Shown here piece after piece: positions 13,648-25,300 of a DNA stretch of 64,000 bases (the first letter of the stretch is position 1; every line of letters begins with the position of its first letter). Source of the stretch: Progne subis subis (taxonomy: Eukaryota > Chordata > Aves > Passeriformes > Hirundinidae); the NCBI GenBank assembly GCA_022316685.1, contig JAKJHU010000023.1, positions 5,629,192-5,693,191 of the forward strand. The letters run 5' to 3'. Made by a program: the position numbers and the translations under genes. A model generated the notes under the pieces. The model was not told the origin of the DNA. It made no database searches and saw nothing but the letters and a program-made list of their open reading frames with translations.

Positions 13648-14460
13648 CTACATGAAAGCAAATATATTTGTATTGGTCTCTACAAAGGTATTCCCATTTA
13701 TTTTAATAATATCAGTAGTTTTAAAGATTAACTTCCACATTAACAAAAAAAGGTCACTGAAGATGCCTGAGCTAATAAAATTACTTAGATTAATTTTTTT
13801 TAAGCAACCATCTGTTCTTCTGATACTTATATCTGTGTTACATAATTGTATTAATAATTGCTGTATAGCCACTACATATAAATTGATGACAAAAATACAT
13901 ATATGTAACATTTACACCATTTTATGTCTGGAATAATTGGAATTTTCTTTACTGTTTATGTACCAAACTTAAAAAGACCATGTATTTGAAATATTCTTAT
14001 GTTTGTCCCCTGCAAAAATTGAGGAACAGTTGATCCTACCCATTGCATGGGACTTGGCTTTGTTTGAGAACAAATCAGAGCAGGTGCCATTATTCACCTT
14101 GATGTTATCACTCTTCTTGTGGGCTCACCTATAATTTTGAGCTTTGAACATTTTCTTTCTCAAACTCCTTGAGAATTATTAATAAAATGCATCAAGAAAT
14201 GCAACTACTTTGCAAACTATGCCATCACTCCACATCCTGACAAAACCTTCACAAAATGCTGCAAAATCAATTTTTCATAAACACTTGCCTCACTCTTCTG
14301 CTTATGTTCTGTAAATGTAAGTGATTGTGCAAAGCCTGGTGCAATGGAGAAAGAGGACAATTAGTGTTCCTCACTGATTGGTCACTTAGGTACATTTTAC
14401 GTTTAATTCTTCCATGCTAAAATCTTTATAACCAAATCCATAACAAAAATATCAGTATTG
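13648..14460. other. non-coding gap between CXorf58-like pieces
   Basis: The expected middle exon of CXorf58 (conserved DVVT...DY block) was sought on the - strand and not found. AT-rich unique sequence. Confidence 0.4.
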
Positions 14461-14544
14461 TCTGTGGGTACTGGAGCTCATGCTGTACCATTTATTCATG
14501 GTATTTCTGCTGTCCCATTAATTTGCCTGTTAAGGAGCCCAGTT
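14461..14544 (-). pseudogene. CXorf58: CXorf58-like exon with in-frame stop
   Basis: An acceptor-like cattgcattgcag precedes a frame reading LGSLTGKLMGQQKYHE, then TAA (14492-14494), then MVQHELQYPQ. The human protein has CKLMGERKFHRIIMEDE at the matching place. The stop sits where a sense codon is expected, possibly a CAA to TAA change. I see no clear donor after the conserved part. This is short and moderately diverged, so it could be chance similarity. Its order and distance relative to the intact exon make that less likely. Confidence 0.4.
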
Positions 14545-14848
14545 CTGCAATGCAATGGTTAAACTTCTTCCTGCTATAGCTGCTTCTGTTAGGTGTATAA
14601 AAATATGCAGTAAAGAAATGTAGGAATTTTAAGATGGAACAACAAAAATTATCATCACAAGATCATACAAGGGTGCATACCTTGTCTGTCTTTCCACAGT
14701 ACTATTACTGATGAATTGTTTGCTACCATATCCTTCAGGTGATTCACCTTTTGCATTAAAATTCTTCTAATAATGTTTTCTAGGACTAACATGGTGCTAT
14801 TCATACTCTAAAATCAATATTAGCTTTCTTCAAGAAACCATGTTTCTT

Positions 14849-14960
14849 GAACACCTCCAGGGATGGTGACTACCACCTCCCTGGGCAGCCTGTTCCAGGT
14901 CCATTTTCTGACAGAAGTTTAGCACTTCTCGATTCTGATATTCACCTCCCACTGAGTTAC
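14849..14960 (-). mobile_element. CR1 LINE fragment
   Basis: The + strand reads like the reverse complement of the CR1 3' region: CACCTCCAGGGATGGTGAC, then CCTCCCTGGGCAGCCTGTTCC. Similarity fades after about 110 bases. This is a short, old fragment. Confidence 0.8.
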
Positions 14961-15110
14961 AAGTCAGTCACCACAGGATGTACACAAGACCCTCCCTTTG
15001 CTGCAGATGTGAGCAGAGAAAGCTTGCACCTGTCCAGCTCACTCAAGTGAACTGGGAGATGCCACAGGGGATGCAGAGACCTAAGAGTGTAAAAATACTG
15101 AAAAAGGGTG

Positions 15111-15255
15111 GCGTTTGTTTGGGGTGGTGGGTGGGTTTTTTTTGTTGTTTTGTTTTGGTGGGTTTTGTTGTTGTTGTTGTTGTTTTGTTTTGTTTTCTGG
15201 GGGTTTTTTTTGTTTGGTTGGTTGGTTTTTTTTTTTTTTTGGGTTTTTTTTTTTA
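15111..15255 (+). repeat. G/T-rich low-complexity tract
   Basis: Runs of G and T with (GTT)n at about 15165-15183, several GGG clusters and long T runs. It lies directly before the LTR fold-back. Its nature resembles the tract at 6675-6787. Confidence 0.8.
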
Positions 15256-15309
15256 ATATAATGCTATTAGAAAGGCACAGAACCCTATCTATACACTAGC
15301 CCCATTGTA

Positions 15310-15661
15310 CTGGTTTTGGCTGGGGTGGAGTTCATTCTCTTCACAGCAGCTGGTAAGGGGCTGTGTATTGCATTAGTGCTGAACACAGGGTTGATAATAC
15401 AGAGACGTTTTTGTTATTGCTGAGCAGGGCTCACAGGCTTTTTCTGCTTTTCATACGGCCATGCTGGTGAGGGACTGGGAGTGTGTAGGAGGAGACACAT
15501 CTGGGACAGGTAACCCCAGCTGACAAAAGGGATATTCCGTCTTAAACATGTGAGTGACAAAAACATTTCTGTATTACCAGCCCTGTGTCCAGCACAAATC
15601 CAATACTCAGCCCCTTACCAGCCACTGTGAAGAGAATTAACTCTACCCCAGCCAAAACCAG
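15310..15661. mobile_element. ERVL-type LTR fragment arranged as an inverted repeat
   Basis: The left arm (15310-15415) reads like the 5' end of an avian ERVL LTR, beginning ctggttttggctgggg. The right arm (15555-15661) is its reverse complement with about 85-90 % identity by eye, ending ccccagccaaaaccag. The centre (about 15416-15554) continues the left copy's LTR sequence. The structure is therefore one LTR 5' part followed by a second 5' end in the opposite direction. No coding sequence is present. It lies about 650 bases upstream of the APOO promoter. Confidence 0.7.
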
Positions 15662-15703
15662 CATACCCATCCAAATTATACTGGCAGTGAGACAGGAGGG
15701 CAG

Positions 15704-16111
15704 TGAAGCGGGTGAAGGGTCTGGAGCTCAGGTCCTGTGAGGAGCAGCTGAGGGAGCCGGGGTTGTTCAGCCGGGTGAAAAGGAGGATATGGGGTGATGT
15801 TATGGAGGGTGCAGCCAGGGAGGCTCGGTCTCTTCTGCCGGGCAGCCTGCGACAGGACGAGAGGACAGTCTTAAGCTGTGCCAGGGAAGGTTTAGGTCGG
15901 ACATTAGGAAGAATTTCTCCATTGAATAGGTGAGTAGAGATTGGAACGGACTGCTGGTGGAGTCACCGTCCCTAGAAGTGTTTAAAGGGAGACTGGACGT
16001 GGCGATCGGTGCCACGGCCCAGTTGACAAGGTGGTGTTCTGGTTGGAATCGACGACCTCAGAGGTCTTTTCCAACATAATTGTTTCCGTGTTCCTGTGAC
16101 TGATTCCGTGG
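15704..16111 (+). mobile_element. CR1 LINE 3' end, 5'-truncated
   Basis: This reads as the + strand CR1 3' region: GGGTGAAGGGTCTGGAG, GAGGAGCAGCTGAGGGAGC, a GGTTTAGGTCGGACATTAGG block and the terminal GAGGTCTTTTCCAACATAAT, followed by degenerate ATTCC repeats. It ends about 80-220 bases before the core promoter of APOO. Confidence 0.9.
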
Positions 16112-16332
16112 TCTCTGAACAGCCGAACCTTCTCTACAAAGGCTGCAGGGTAGCACCCCGAGCCATGCTGCGGGGCTGAGGGCCAGCGTTTGAGCCCCTT
16201 CGGCACGCCGGCACCTCACGTTTGTCCCGCAGGAGTCCCGCGGCCGTTCCCGCACGGCGGATCGCGAACACCGGATCCTCTCCCCGTCCCGAGCGCCGCC
16301 GGCCGCGGGCGGGCGCTGGGCGGGGCCACCCG

Positions 16333-16340
16333 TGACGTCA
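16333..16340 (+). promoter_or_regulatory. cAMP-response element TGACGTCA
   Basis: A perfect palindromic CREB/ATF site 47 bases upstream of the APOO start codon, inside the CpG island. Unmethylated CREs close to a start site are the class usually active. Confidence 0.6.
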
Positions 16341-16386
16341 CGCCGCGGTGACGCCATCGCCCCGTCGCCGCGCGCCCGGCGCCGCC

Positions 16387-16395
16387 ATGTTCAAG
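16387..16395 (+). CDS. APOO: APOO coding exon 1
   Basis: Only three codons (Met-Phe-Lys) before an AAG|gtgagg donor, ending in phase 0. The human protein also begins MFKVI, with the V at the start of exon 2. Too short to appear as an open frame by itself. Confidence 0.9.
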
Positions 16396-19300
16396 GTGAG
16401 GAAGGGTCCCCGCGCCCGGGCCGGGCCCGCGCCGCCCGCAGCGCTCGGGGCTGCCCCGCTCCGCCCGCGCCCTTCTGCCTCTTAACTCTCCGCAGGCTCC
16501 TAGCTCCACTCTTGCAGCTGCTTAATCGCTCCTCTTAGCGCTTCAGAACCGCGTGCCCTCGGTGTTGCATGGAAAGAGACACATTCCTTACCTAAAATCG
16601 CTTCTGGGGTACATCCGCGCGCAGCTGTGTTGCCGCACAGTTTGGATTCGTGCGTGCGGATCACATTCCTTATTTACAGTTGCTTCTTATTTTGAAATTG
16701 CTTCCTGCAGCGCAGAGCTGCACTACCGCAGAGTCTGGGTTCGTGCAGTCGTCGCCTGACAGTGTCAATTCGATCTTGAAAAGTCTCCCTTTCAGTGCGT
16801 GAAGGTTGTCAGGGAAACCTGCGAAAAGCACGGTCCGGCTCTCGCTGTCTCAAAGGTCTTTGCCTCTGATGAGAGCAGCCCCAGATCCCATCGGGCTAAA
16901 AGCAGCTCTGTGGGGCAGTCGGATCCTGGCTGCTCGTTTAAAAAAACCCCACAACACCAAAACCTGGTGATGCTCGATTCTTGGTATTCATTTTCCTTGG
17001 TACCATTTTCTGTGTGAAATATTGATAATATATATAGATATCAATATACTGAGTATACTGAATACTAATATATCATTGAAACACAAGAAGTTCCATCTCA
17101 ACATGAGGAAGAACTTTACGTTGAGGGTGGTAGAGCACTGGAACAGCTGCCCAGGTCGTGGAGTCTCTCTGCAGACATTCAGAGCCCACCTACCTGGGCA
17201 TGTTCCTGTGTCACCTGCTCCAGGTGACCCTGCCTTGCCAGGGGATTTGGACTGGATCATCTCCAGAGGTCCTTTCCAATCATGACAATTCTGTGAGTCT
17301 GTGATACTGATGTGCTGAGCCCTCACTTGCTCTGCTCTTGTCACAAATCTGTTTTTATTTTTGTGCTTTGATGTTGGGATTCTGTGCTCAGAATCATTGA
17401 GAATTCCATAATCGATGGTGAATTGTCTTTAAAGGGGTTATATGTGAACCCATGCATTTAGGCACTGTGTGTAATATTAGTAATTTATGCAGCCATTGAG
17501 GATTTAGATCCTTCAGGCCAACCTGATGTTATGCCTCCAAGAGCCAAAGGGAAAGGTGGCTTTTTGTACAGGATGCTTGTGCTTCAGGGACAGGAGTGTT
17601 GAAGAATTTGGATTTTGGTGTTATTTTTTTTATAGTTTGGGTTGAGAAATAGGAGGAAGAAGAGGAAAAGAAGAGAAAAATGAAGTGGTTTCATCCATTA
17701 GGACCGGATCAGCTTTCTCAAAAGTATGCTCAAGCTTTTCCTATCTGGTGTCTAAAGATAAAGTTGAATTCTTAGCTAGAGAGGAGTAAAAGTATCTTTT
17801 TTTGCTTAAAATAACTGCAGAGCATTGCCACTAGAAAGAATGTTGACTCTGCTTTTCTGATACTGAGTGGCTGTAAGACTGGCAGGCTGAAGGCACAGCT
17901 CAATCAGTCAAAATGTTTTACTAAAGCAATTGTTTTAGTAGTAAGTGGTTAGTATGGAATTCAAAAATGAGATCCTAAAGGGAGTTTTGGAAACAAAAAG
18001 TATAGTATTTGATCTTTCATACTCCCAAATAAATATTCTGCGTGTGGAAATATACAGTATTTCAGCAGCAGTTCTGTCTGCCCCATAATGCAGCTGATGT
18101 AGGGGACCTTTGCAGTATGACTTGAACAGCACATTTAAGAAGAAATTCAGCTTGCACTTTCAGAGGTTAGTTTCATTTTGTTAAAAAGTAAAACCAATGG
18201 AAAATGTCTGCACTTCAGTATCTTGATAATGTAGACAGTTGACATTTTCAGTCTGAGTAGTTCTGTGATCACTGTTTTGTGAAACCCAGGTGCTTCCAGT
18301 CTTGTGCTCTGCTGTTTGTGTCTTTATATAAAAATCTCAAATATTAAAAACATTTGTTTTTAATGTTTCTGCTGGTGACACTTAGTACCCTTTGCACTGT
18401 TGGAAAACAAATTTCACAATGAAAATGCATTTAGATTTTTACCTTTTCAGTGACAGAACCATTTTGCAGTGAAAAAAGGAAAGATTGAGGAAGTAAACTC
18501 TACTGCTCTTAATGGTTAGTAGCGTTTGTTTTTGTCCTGGCTAATGGAACTATGTGAAAAGTGTTTAAACAAACACTATTACAGATTATCCTTGTCTTTC
18601 CTTGGCTGTGAAACAGCTGATCCAGTCATTGTGGTGTTTCATTTATCGTGATTTAGTAATGACTCCATAAATTCAGACAAGGAAAAACTTCCATTTTTAA
18701 GCAAGTTTTTCCATACCTTTTGACCCACCACATCCCCTACGTCTTCCAGAAAAGCAATCCTGTGACCTAGTTCTTGTGTACTGTTTCTCTACACTTAAAC
18801 ATTTTTAGGAAGCTTGACAACTATATAGTACTATTTTTTAGTTTGAGGAGTCTCTTGCTTATGTTTAATAAACATTCCACCTCCAAAGCAGTAGAAGAAA
18901 TTTATGCTGCAAATGCTTGACTGCTTATAATAAGCCGATGTGGTCTGGATAATTTTAAAGCTATTTTCTAACAGTTCTGCAACAGACGGCTTCAGTCTCA
19001 CAAGCAGCTAGGTCAATGCAACAGACCCTACCATTTGTGAAAAGGAAGAGGCCTTGCTGCCTTCTCCTTTCTCATCCCCTCTCCCCTGGCCCACACGGTT
19101 CCTCTGGTACTTGTCAGGCTGTTTCATGCAAGGGTTCAATTTGCTAAGCCCGCACAAAGCTCTCCGCTTCTCTTTCAGGGTTAATCTTTTGCCAAATTGG
19201 CGAGGTGAATTGCCTCACGGTGGAAGCATCCGGCCACCAAAGCTAGGGCAAGGTGAGCAGCAGGACTTCTCGGAGCCAGTGCTGGAGAGGAGCCAGACGC

Positions 19301-22300
19301 CTCCAGTTTGGTGTTAGATACACTCGTGCTGTAACCTGATACAGGAAAACACAGGCTGTTGTAACTCTGCACGTTTCCCTGAGCAGTAACAGAACAGGAG
19401 TATGAGACATTGAAAGCGTTCCCATTTCAACTGACATTTCTGGAGTTATAACTCGCTGTTAATAAAGATGTGCGTTTGCTGGAAAATGCTCTCTGGGCAT
19501 TCTTGATTTACTGTGCAGCTAAGATTTTTTTCCTTCTGATTTTTTTTTTTTTTTTTTTAATTGAAGCAGACTTTCCCATTAAGAAATTCAGTTTAGTGTA
19601 GGTCCTGAATATTGGGAGAATTATATCCACCTTACTCATGGTGGTTGTGTTGTGTGATTGGATTGAATCTAAAGTGTTCCAAAAACAGTCAAGTAATACA
19701 TGTTTCTCACACAAAAGTAGGAGTGTCCTAGAGTGACTTTATGATGCTTGTATCCCCAATTGCCTGTTCTGTTTATGTAATGTAAAACATTCCTAAAATT
19801 CTTAGAAAGTATTGATTTTTTACTGGTATTTATAGCTGTAGGTCTCATTGTTTTCCTAAATCTAGATGAAGATGTTAAACAGAAGTAAAACCTTGAACTT
19901 CTTGGTAATAACTATGGAAAAATGGAGGTATTATGGGAATTCACACAATTCTTTAAAATATGAATATAATCTTGCTATTTAAACTGAGAAAGTTAATAAA
20001 AAATATTTTAAATTAGAGAAAACAAGATCTTTCTCTGAGATGAAATCTGATGAGATTAGCATTTATTTCTACTGCCTCCTTTAGTCTTAGGCTTTTCCAA
20101 TTACCATCTGAATCATTTAGATGTTACCATCTGAGTGCCCGAGAGCATTAGATTGTGTGCTGCTGGCCCTCCTTTCTCCTTATTTCCAAGCATCTTAATA
20201 TATCACTTTTTACCATGTGGAGGGACATAAACATTGTCCACCTGGATATGTTCAAACACGTGGCTGTTTTGTTTGCACATAATGATGTACTTGTGTTCCT
20301 ATAATGTTTCCAGGTAATTCGGCTGGGGGCCACCCCTGTCAGCCTGAGCTTGCTCTCTGTCCAGGTTTATGCTGCTTCTTCAGAGAAGACTTCCAAAAAG
20401 GAGTTGCTGAAAATTGAGGAGGTAAGTGTGGTTAGAGTCTAAGTGCTCTTCTGTCTAAAGAATTCTGGAAACATTGTGTTTTGATGTATGAAAGCATGTA
20501 GGGACATCTTGTCACCTTTTGTATTCATGCCTTTAAATTTGCTTCTCAATTTTCCACTACAGAGTCATCTATATAATTTTGCTTGTGGGCATTGCATTTG
20601 ATGTTTTCACTTGGTAGTGCCAGTGTGTACGATCTTTTTCCTACATTAAAACCTTCTAGTCTTCATTCCCGAAATCACATTTCATGTTTGTTGATTTACT
20701 TATGGTTATATTTCAAATCCACAGGAATATTTTCTTTGCTTTTTATTCAGATAATACCACTTAATTTTTACTGTAAGTACTGTTGGTAAATTCTAATAAA
20801 AATTCATTTATTAGTACTTCAACCCAAGCTGAAGTGTTGCACCATAAGCACAGGAACGAAACTAGACTGATGTTCGTGCATACTTGGGTCCTTTGGCTGA
20901 GCAGTTCCTGTGTACAGAGGGCGAGCAGCCGTAGTTGCAATGGGCTCCTGGCCCCCCCTGGCCTAGGAACCTCAGCCTGGGCCGTGCCCAACTTCTGCTG
21001 GCCTGAGTCAGTCGTGAGGCAGCGGCGTGGAGCTCATGTGAGCTGAGTAATGGGCTTGCCATCAGCTCCAGCACAGCAGAATGTGCAAGCCGTGGAGTTT
21101 TGGCTGTCTTTCTTGCCATTCACAGGGTGTTAGTTTGGATCTCTACTGGGTCAGCTGTCTAGTTTCAGAAAATATATGGGAATTTCCTTATCTGCGAGGC
21201 TTCTGTCCTTGTGCCAGACATTGCTCTTAGGTTGTCCAACAGGATCAAAGCTCAGCTTGTGACTATGATTGCCAGGGATGACCAGGTTTCCTAGGGAAGT
21301 GAGGCTGAAAATCCTTGTCTTTCAAAGTGTTATGGGAAATCCAGCTGCACAAGTTATCAAATTATTGGATAAATTTGATGTAATTTTATATTATGTTATA
21401 GTTAGCAGCTTTTTTGATTATGACAGTTCTTTTCCAGCTGATCATGAAAAGAGAGCTAGCTATATTTTAATGCAACAATTCTTGTAATCATCAGTTTATA
21501 ATAAACTACTAAATGGAATATAAATATGGTGTGAAATATAAGCTCTTTATACTAAACATCTGTGTAGTATATAAACTGCTAGAAATTTTAATAGGTTTTG
21601 TTTTGATCTGAACTTTGCTGTTCATCTTCAACAGTACCAACTTAGGTCTATTTTTGTAATGGAATTGAGTTTCAAATATGCATAGGTAATTGGAGTAAAT
21701 GTTGAGATTCCAAACCCTAAACAGGGTGATTTAGCATTTATTATGTGAAGATGCCCATTGCTCGTTACAGTTCCTCTTTGCTCAGTGCCAGGGTGCCATT
21801 AATGCTGTCAGTTGCTGATGTGGTTAATGACCAAAGGTTGGGATGTTGGACCATTTTCCTGCTCAGTAACAAACAGGCACATTTGTATTGGACGTTACCT
21901 TTGTTAGAAGCTGCTTAGGCTCTTTAATGACGGCTTGTGTAAATATAGAAAATGATTGATTGTGATTTCTAGTACATTCAGTATGTTAACTGGGAACCAG
22001 AAGTGCTGATTAAGGTGAGAAACATTTTTCACAATTATGTTGTGTGTTCTTATTAGACTAGTTTAATATTAATTTATAACTTGTGACTTGGATCATATAG
22101 CAACTATGAATGAATTGTATAGCAGTTAGAAGTCATCTTCATCATAGTTATGTACTGTATAATTAAACTTTGCTCATAATGGTTGTCTCAGAGCTGTGTG
22201 AATTTTTATTATGCATTGTTTGTGTAGTAAGCACAGTGTTAGGTGTTCTCTGCTTAGACCGTTCATGCCCTGAAGACCTACTTACACAATTACACCTTTG

Positions 22301-25300
22301 TTTTTAACATCTTGTTTGCTAATATTCACAGCTGTCACTGTACTCCTCCCCAGCTCGTGAGACTAAATATGTGGAGAGTCCCAAAACGGAATTGGAAGAG
22401 GGGGTTTCCCATTTACGGCATGCTATGGAGCCATATACAGCCTGGTGTCAGGTATAATGGTTTGTATTGCAGCTGGTGGTGGTTCAGGGACAGAGCCTCA
22501 GCTGGATTGTGGTTTGTTTTTTCTGAGTTGGAATTAACAGGCAGCAGCAAACTAAAAGTTGATAGCTGTTGAAGCATTTTTCAAAAATGAGGCATCACTG
22601 GAAGTTTTCTGCATTGCTTAAAATTTCCGCAGTTCAGGTCCTAATGTTTACCCCCTTCTCACACAGAATCAATTGTGTCTTTATACTAATTTTCTGAACT
22701 AAACCCTGGATTTAGGATTTCTCCTTCCAAAAGAATTAAAATTAACTAAAGCATAGAATTGTTTTCTGAATTCAACTGTAGGCTTAAATATACTTAGGGA
22801 TATCTGGATTTGGCACTGTTCTATGGCTGAGGAAGATAGGAGAGCTGTATTTGCAGTTTTCATGCTCAAGGAGGCCTTAAATTATCAAGCAGAGTGTTTT
22901 GGAGCAGCAAAACCAAGTAGTTGCCCTTGCTGCAACTGTGACAAAACACAACTTAGCAAAAAATAAATCAGTATTTGCTGAACTGGAATGTTGAGGGAAG
23001 GAATGCCGCTCTCTGGAAGAGAAAAAATCCCAGGCCACTAAGTAGTGGTAAACCTAATCCCCAGACCTTTACCCCCAAAATTTCTCATATATATTTTATT
23101 AGGTAGTATGTTTAGAGTAATTAGTCATTAAATACAAAAATAGGCTCTGTAGCAGAGAGAAAAACCAAGATTTTTGTACTCAAGGCCTAAATTGTTGGTG
23201 TTAGATTGCAAAGCGCCAGGATAGCTTTCTTGCTCTTTCCTGCCCAGGAAATGTTGAGGCTTACTTTCAGAGCGAGGACGTCCTTGCCCTGTGATTGTCT
23301 CTTGGCAACTGTGGGCGATTCTCTACTTTGCCCTCTGCCTGTTGTGAATCCCCTTAAGCTGCTAGCTGTTTGCCCAGCTCTCCTCTGAAAGCCAAGCTGG
23401 TCAGATCAGGGTGTCCTTTCTGCCTGGCTGTTAGTTCTGTGTGGTGCTACCTTTAACAGAGCTGAAACATTTTTTCCAAGTTTCTCAGTCAAGTGTTTCT
23501 GAAGGGCCACCAGCAGGAGCACTGGCTGCAGCGGGGAAGGGGAAGAGGAAGGGTTTTCCCCAGGACAGGCAGAGCTCTGGCCTCCTGAACTCATAGGTTT
23601 TGTTTGGTTGCCTGTGGTAACCCTGACTGGGGAGTGAAATTGGAGAGGAGGTTAGCCTTTAACCTTGCTTGATGTCTCGCTGACCTGTTGTCATCCTGTT
23701 TGGGTTTTTTTTTTTCTGTCTGTCTGGTGATCATTGACATAAGATGTGCTCTTCTGCTCACACACAACAAGCCATTTCCTGGCAGTGGTTTACTGACTCA
23801 TTTTATGAAGCAGGCATGTAAACTTTATGGGTTTGGGGCAATCTTGTTTAACTGTAGACAGAGGTAGCTTTGGTTTTACACCCCCTTCCCATGCCTGCCT
23901 ATGTTAAGAAAATAATATTTAGGTGTGTCTCAGTTGTCTTTAAAATCAAACAGATAACCCAGAATAATGAGAATGTTTCTATATCCATTTTACTTTTCCA
24001 AAATTATTTAGCTGTCACGGAAATGCAGCTCAAAACTCAGATGTAGAATGAGCCAGTTATATTTCAGTTGTGACAGAAGATCATACTTAGTCTATGGGTT
24101 CTCTAGAGCAAATTCTTCTTAAATTGGCTTTAAATAAGACCGACACCTATTCAAAGTTATGTTGTGTGTCACATGCTAACACTTTTTTATTCTCATGACA
24201 GATGGGTTTTTCTACATCACACTTGCCAGTGAGGAGATTAAAATTCTAAAGATATCCCCATACAGTATTGTAAACAAATGCTTTCACTTCTGCACAGATG
24301 CAGCTCAGGGGGAATTGCAAGACTATTCTCTGCTTTAGCTTTGGGCATATATGTTCCCCAATTTATAGACAGCCTTACACTGTCTCTCTGAAGCATTATA
24401 AGTATAAATAACAATTAGCAGGGTTCTTTTTATTGAGATTTTTTTTCTTAGTTTGATAAAAGGCAGTCTGCATTCTTTTACTTCCTCAATATTCTCAATC
24501 TGAAAAAAATCTAGAACTGGTCTTTGGGGTTGATGCATTGTCTTTGATTTACTTTGGACACCTATGGACGTCTAATTTTCCAAGTAAAGTCAAAATGCAG
24601 TCTTGTTAGCCTAAGACAGTCTCGGGAAAATGGAATTTATCTCCTTGCAGAATGTGTCATATACCCCTGCGATAGATGAAGAAGAACTTTATTGCAGTGT
24701 TGTACTTCTTTTCTTTGCATCACCTCAAGTATTTTTGCAATACCTGCATACACAGAGAAACCCAAGATAATTCTGAGTTTCAGTTGTCTGAGATCTTACT
24801 AAAATATTGAGATTGATGTCTGTGTTTCGAGGTATTGTATTTTATCTCTGTCCAAAGACTCTCTTGAGAAAAATCTGTAAGTTATGCTAAATGTAACACT
24901 GAGCAAGCATAGCTCTGTAAGTAAAGGGTGGAAGTGGGAATAAAAGTAAGTTATTTTAGGAACCCATCACTTTTTCCTTTTTTTTTTTTTTTCCTTTTTT
25001 TTTTTTTTCCTTCTTTCTTTGGAAGGTCAGTTACAGTCTATAGTTAATATTTTACTTACTTGGTATCTATTCACCCTTGTTCTCTCTTTTTTTTTAGGAT
25101 CTTTATGCCAAAGCTATGCCCAAGTTAGAAAAAGCTGTTGAGCATGGTAGAGGTAAATCAGCTTAGTTTTCTTAACTAGCAGTTTAAAATACAGGACTGT
25201 ACTGTATCTTCAGTTTAAAGGGAATTCCATTAAGCATCATTATATGTATAATTTCTAATGCATTTAAGACTATTTTATTTCCACTGTGCATCTGTTTTGT

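Larger units (their letters stand above)
13460..14544 (-). pseudogene. CXorf58: CXorf58-like locus, partial and probably decayed
   Basis: Two - strand pieces resemble the vertebrate CXorf58 family, an uncharacterised protein whose gene in human lies head to head with APOO. The same arrangement is seen here. The better piece (13460-13647) is an open exon with both splice sites. The other (about 14461-14544) matches an earlier part of the protein but contains an in-frame TAA. I could not find the N-terminal exons (the IQ-like region and the conserved RFRF/FPP block) or the C-terminal exon. Where the 5' end should be, the DNA is occupied by an LTR fold-back and a CR1 copy. I infer a broken or lineage-lost gene. 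A real gene with a mis-assembled or alternative exon remains possible. The family match is from memory of the human protein, not from a search. Confidence 0.5.
16190..16560 (+). promoter_or_regulatory. APOO: CpG-island promoter of APOO
   Basis: A dense CpG block surrounds APOO exon 1 and has no TATA box. It contains a GC box (GGGCGGGGCC, 16318-16327), a perfect cAMP-response element (TGACGTCA, 16333-16340) and a YY1-like GCCGCCATGTT at 16381-16391 over the start codon. Human APOO and CXorf58 are transcribed divergently from one region, so the island may once have been bidirectional. Confidence 0.75.
16396..20313 (+). other. APOO: APOO intron 1
   Basis: It holds a diverged tandem duplication just after exon 1 (16580-16751), a CR1 3' end (17087-17310) and otherwise unique sequence. 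A T run lies at about 19541-19558. Confidence 0.8.

Noticed and set aside
14640..14830. - strand stretch with GESPEGYGSKQFIS as a further CXorf58 exon (HGYKYFSGK region)
   Set aside because: The similarity is only a few scattered residues, other frames are equally open, and no convincing acceptor was found.
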